A program made the translations under genes and the position numbers. A DNA stretch of 8,534 nucleotides from Microcaldota archaeon (lineage in GTDB: Archaea > Micrarchaeota > Micrarchaeia > Anstonellales > Anstonellaceae): positions 1 through 8,534 of the forward strand of contig JAHFEN010000005.1 in assembly GCA_023248455.1 (NCBI GenBank). Reading direction: 5' to 3'. The notes below the pieces were generated by a model. That model did not search any database. It worked only from the letters and a program-made list of their open reading frames with translations, and was not told the DNA's origin. Of the stretch, positions 5,622 through 8,534 are shown one piece after another; the first letter of the stretch is position 1, and each line of letters opens with the position of its first letter.

Positions 5622-6368
5622 ATGAGCTTGCTTGAGATAAACAACCTGAAAGTATTCGCCGAGGACAAGGAGATAGTCAGGGGGCTGTCCCTTACGGTCA
5701 AGCCTGGCGAGGTGCACGTAATCATGGGCCAGAACGGCTCTGGGAAAAGCACGCTCCTGAATGCGCTGGCTGGCCACCCGAAATACCGCGCAGAAGGCTC
5801 GGTAAAATTCGATGGGAAGGATTTGCTTGCCCAGAAGCCGCACGAGCGGGCAAGGGCAGGCGTGTTCCTTGCCTTCCAGCACCCAAACGAGGTGTCAGGA
5901 GTCACGCTCTCATCTTTTTTGCGAAGGGCTTATGTTGCACGCAACGGAAGGGAAGCGTCGGTGGCGGAGTTCGAGAAAATACTCGTGGAGAAAATGCGCA
6001 TGCTTGGCATGGAGCACAGTTTTGCAGAGCGTGGCGTGAACGAGGGCTTTTCAGGCGGGGAGAAAAAGAGGAGCGAAATCCTGCAGTTGGCCGTACTTGA
6101 GCCAAGGCTCGCCATGCTTGACGAGCTTGATTCGGGCCTTGACGTGGATGCGCTTGCGAAGATAGCGGAAACGCTTTCCATGATACGGAAGCCGGACACG
6201 GCGGTCATAATCGTGACCCACTATGCGCGCATACTCAAGAACCTGAAGGCTGACCGCGTGCACGTCATGCGCGACGGGCAGATTGTCGCCTCCGGGGATG
6301 GCAGGCTTGCAGTCCAGCTTGAGGAAAATGGGTACGGCTGGATAAACAGCGCAACGGCAGCGCCTTGA
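5622..6368 (+). CDS. sufC: SufC, Fe-S cluster assembly ATPase
   Basis: The cytosolic ABC-type ATPase of the SufBC2D scaffold; ATP-driven dimerisation of SufC is thought to open the SufB-SufD core for cluster building. The 248-residue length is normal. All motifs are intact: Walker A GQNGSGKST (36-44), Q-loop Q86 in AFQHP, signature FSGGEKKR (143-150), Walker B with the SufC-type LDELDSGLD (166-174; catalytic E168) and the switch histidine H200 in VTHYARIL. There are no membrane segments, so this is not a transporter. It follows the HTH gene by 15 nt and precedes sufB by 22 nt, the usual archaeal order C-B-D. The call is very secure. Confidence 0.97.
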   Translation: MSLLEINNLKVFAEDKEIVRGLSLTVKPGEVHVIMGQNGSGKSTLLNALAGHPKYRAEGSVKFDGKDLLAQKPHERARAGVFLAFQHPNEVSGVTLSSFLRRAYVARNGREASVAEFEKILVEKMRMLGMEHSFAERGVNEGFSGGEKKRSEILQLAVLEPRLAMLDELDSGLDVDALAKIAETLSMIRKPDTAVIIVTHYARILKNLKADRVHVMRDGQIVASGDGRLAVQLEENGYGWINSATAAP

Positions 6369-6377
6369 AAAAAAATT

Positions 6378-6383
6378 GGATGG
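6378..6383 (+). promoter_or_regulatory. Ribosome-binding site deciding the sufB start
   Basis: GGATGG lies 7 nt before ATG 6391. An in-frame TTG at 6376 could add five residues, but it overlaps this site and has none of its own. ATG 6391 is therefore the better start. Confidence 0.4.
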
Positions 6384-6390
6384 CAATACC

Positions 6391-7815
6391 ATGGATGAGG
6401 CAGTTCTCAAGGAATACGGCAGAGACGCTCTGCTGAGGGAGGAGCCAGAGGAGTCGCAGCTCAACGTTGGCTACAGGGCAGAGCATGCGGGGCTTACCAT
6501 CGAGCTGGTCAAGGAAATATCAGAGGTGAAAGGCGAGCCGGAATGGATGCGGAAGCACAGGGTAAAATCATTTGAAATTTTTGAGAAAAAGCCCCTGCCC
6601 GCCTGGGGGCCGGATCTTTCGCGCCTTGATTTCTCTGCCATTGTGGGGTTTGTGCGGCCCAGGGGGCAGGAAGCCAAGCCCAACAGCTGGGAGGAAGTGC
6701 CCTCAGACATAAAGAACACGTTCGAAAAGCTGGGGATTCCCGAGGCGGAAAGAAAGTTCCTGGCAGGCGTGGGCGCGCAGTACGACTCGGAAGTGCTTTA
6801 CAAGAGCCTGAGGAAGGATATTTCAGACCTCGGCGTCATTTATACTGACATGGACAGCGCGGTGCGCGAGCACCCTGAGCTGGTGAAAAAATACTTCATG
6901 GACAGGTGCGTCCCGCCAACCGACAACAAGTTCGCAGCCCTGCACGGCGCATTCTGGTCAGGCGGGAGCTTCCTTTACGTTCCAGCCGGGGTGAAAGTGC
7001 CCATGCCGCTGCAGATCTACTTTATGATGAACTATCCTGGATTTGGGCAGTTCGAGCATACGCTCATAATCGCGGAGGAGGGCAGCCAGGTGCAGTATAT
7101 AGAGGGCTGCTCTGCCCCTCACTACACCAAGGACTCCATGCACGCTGCCGTGGTGGAGATATTCGTGCAAAAGAGGGCCCGCGCCCGTTACACGTCAATA
7201 CAGAACTGGAGCAAGAATGTCTACAACCTCAATACGAAACGCGCCATTGTGCAGGAGGATGCGGTTATGGAATGGGTGGGAGGCACGCTTGGCTCAGGAG
7301 TCACCATGCTCTACCCATGCAGCATACTTAACGGCAGGGGCGCAAGGGCAGAGCACCTGAACATAGCGCTTGCGGGCGAGGGGCAGGTGAAGGACACCGG
7401 CGCGAAAATATACCACAACGCACCGAATACCTCCTCGAAGATAGTCTCCAAGAGCATCTGCAAGGAAGGAGGCACCGTTCGCTACAGGGGCATTCTTTTC
7501 GTGGGCGCGCACTGCACAGGCGTGAAGGCAAATGTGCGATGCGACAGCATAATAGCGGATTCCAGATCAAGCGCGGAAACCATCCCGATAATGGACATAC
7601 GCGCAAAGGACGCGGTAATCGGCCATGAGGCATCTGTTGGAAGGATTTCCGAGGAGCAGCTCTTTTACCTCACTAGCAGGGGCATAGACCCGGAGGAGGC
7701 GCTGGCAATGGTGGTGCGCGGCTTCATCGAGCCAATAGTGAAGGAGCTCCCGCTAGAGTATGCGGTTGAGATGAACCGGCTCATAGAAATGGAGATGGAA
7801 GGTTCGGTGGGATGA
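6391..7815 (+). CDS. sufB: SufB, Fe-S cluster scaffold subunit
   Basis: The scaffold subunit on which clusters are assembled in SufBC2D. The 474-residue length is normal for SufB. The beta-helix core is well conserved, with FVQKRARARYTSIQNWSKN and then the ANVRCDS and SRSSAETIP stretches. C384 (in VRCDS) aligns with E. coli SufB C405, and E413 (in GHEASVGRI) with E434; their 29-residue spacing matches, so the cluster-building residues are kept. C240 in EGCSAP matches the other core cysteine. The end, LPLEYAVEMNRLIEMEMEGSVG, is the typical SufB C-terminus that contacts SufC. I see no CxxCxxxC motif in the N-terminal region, which some bacterial SufB proteins carry. The gene overlaps sufD by ATGA, so the two scaffold halves are probably translated in a fixed ratio. 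Confidence 0.97.
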   Translation: MDEAVLKEYGRDALLREEPEESQLNVGYRAEHAGLTIELVKEISEVKGEPEWMRKHRVKSFEIFEKKPLPAWGPDLSRLDFSAIVGFVRPRGQEAKPNSWEEVPSDIKNTFEKLGIPEAERKFLAGVGAQYDSEVLYKSLRKDISDLGVIYTDMDSAVREHPELVKKYFMDRCVPPTDNKFAALHGAFWSGGSFLYVPAGVKVPMPLQIYFMMNYPGFGQFEHTLIIAEEGSQVQYIEGCSAPHYTKDSMHAAVVEIFVQKRARARYTSIQNWSKNVYNLNTKRAIVQEDAVMEWVGGTLGSGVTMLYPCSILNGRGARAEHLNIALAGEGQVKDTGAKIYHNAPNTSSKIVSKSICKEGGTVRYRGILFVGAHCTGVKANVRCDSIIADSRSSAETIPIMDIRAKDAVIGHEASVGRISEEQLFYLTSRGIDPEEALAMVVRGFIEPIVKELPLEYAVEMNRLIEMEMEGSVG

Positions 7816-8534
7816 CGCCCGAAGTGAAAATCGATGGCAACGCGAGGCATCTTTCTTACAGGGAGGCACTCGGTATTTCCGGGCTTAGGAAAATCCTGCA
7901 AGCCCCAAGGACAGGAATGGCGCCAAAGGGCTATGCTGAGAAATTGGCAGGCATGCATGAGGGGGACGTTATAGCTGTGGAGCCAAACGCAAATGCGAGC
8001 ATAACAATCGAAAGGAAAAGCGCGCCAGTTGGGAATTTCGGCACCTTTTTCATATTCGGAGAAAATTCGAAATCATCCGTTTTTTACAAGACCTCGCTGC
8101 CGGATGACTCGGACGAATGCCGGATGATTTTTCTTGCCAAGGGGGCGGTTGCGCACTGCTGCCTTTTGCAGGCAAACGGAAGGGAAAGCACTTCTGTTGC
8201 AAGCACGGTGGCAACTCTTGGCGAGGGCTCGCATCTGAAATTCCTGAACTCCAACCTAGGCAGCTTGAAAAAACTCGACAGCATGCTCATATTGCAGGGA
8301 GAAAGGGGGAGCAGGTGCGAGCACTTTGAGGCAAGCCTGGCATCTGGCAGCCAGTCGTTTGTGAAGATCTCTGACCACATGCACCTTGCGCCGGATACTT
8401 ATTCCCGCTCGGTATTCAAGTATGCAACCGCAGGGAATTCGCACGTGGATGTGGAGGGGAAGGTGACCATAGAGCAGACTGCGCCAGGCTCTGACACCCA
8501 CCTGCTTGCGAAAAGCCTGCTGCTTTCCGAAAAA
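7812..8534 (+). CDS. sufD: SufD, Fe-S cluster scaffold subunit, partial (C-terminus beyond window)
   Basis: The SufB paralogue that pairs with it in SufBC2D. The frame stays open for 241 codons to the right edge. The N-terminal part is shorter and more variable than in SufB. The beta-helix repeats begin near residue 100, and the SufD/SufB core is recognisable in SHVDVEGKVTIEQTAPGSD followed by THLLAKSLLLSEK. The conserved HGATVG-type region with the functional histidine would lie beyond the window and cannot be checked. The start overlaps the sufB stop as ATGA, with GGTGG just ahead. Position after sufB and similarity in the core make SufD far more likely than a second SufB. Confidence 0.9.
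   Translation, partial: MTPEVKIDGNARHLSYREALGISGLRKILQAPRTGMAPKGYAEKLAGMHEGDVIAVEPNANASITIERKSAPVGNFGTFFIFGENSKSSVFYKTSLPDDSDECRMIFLAKGAVAHCCLLQANGRESTSVASTVATLGEGSHLKFLNSNLGSLKKLDSMLILQGERGSRCEHFEASLASGSQSFVKISDHMHLAPDTYSRSVFKYATAGNSHVDVEGKVTIEQTAPGSDTHLLAKSLLLSEK

Noticed and set aside
5231..5905. A 224-codon minus-strand open frame over the HTH and sufC start
   Set aside because: Antisense to two well-supported genes and across the suf promoter; no motif is seen.
6376..6390. TTG start that would extend SufB by five residues
   Set aside because: It overlaps the likely ribosome-binding site GGATGG and is weaker than ATG 6391.

Overview
The window looks archaeal. The evidence is: TATA-like box A motifs about 25 nt upstream of start codons with little or no 5' leader; GGTG/GGAGG Shine-Dalgarno sites; heavy use of AGG (Arg) and ATA (Ile) codons; an archaeal Ogg2-type 8-oxoguanine glycosylase; an NFACT-R protein; and a SufCBD operon led by an archaeal-style HTH regulator. 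The short proteins and the small TrbC/VirB2-like membrane protein would suit a small-genome lineage such as a DPANN group. That placement is a guess, because the window has no rRNA or other phylogenetic marker. Most of it is moderately GC-rich; one gene (4185-5150) is clearly richer in A+T.

Layout. Positions 1-2001 are on the minus strand: a CPA2-family cation:proton antiporter whose C-terminus runs off the left edge, preceded in its direction of transcription by a small two-helix TrbC/VirB2 pilin-like protein. A compact divergent promoter region (2002-2096) separates these from a plus-strand operon (2097-4062). That operon encodes a standalone NFACT-R (DUF814) protein, a small MBL-fold hydrolase and Ogg2, joined by ATGA stop/start overlaps. 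Next comes a separately promoted, A+T-rich, all-helical TPR-like gene of unknown function (4185-5150).

From 5205 to the right edge lies an iron-sulfur cluster assembly operon: box A promoter, a perfect 14-bp palindrome over the predicted transcription start, an HTH regulator with a C-terminal CxxC, then sufC, sufB and the start of sufD. SufC is the ATPase and SufB/SufD form the scaffold of the SufBC2D complex. No cysteine desulfurase (SufS) or SufU/SufE is seen here.

The most interesting signals are: (1) the palindrome plus Cys-bearing HTH protein, a candidate Fe-S-responsive autoregulator of suf; (2) an NFACT-R protein that lacks the NFACT-N half of RqcH and cannot be extended upstream because of an in-frame stop; and (3) the orphan TPR-like gene with its own promoter and different composition. 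No CRISPR, IS element, tRNA or rRNA was seen.
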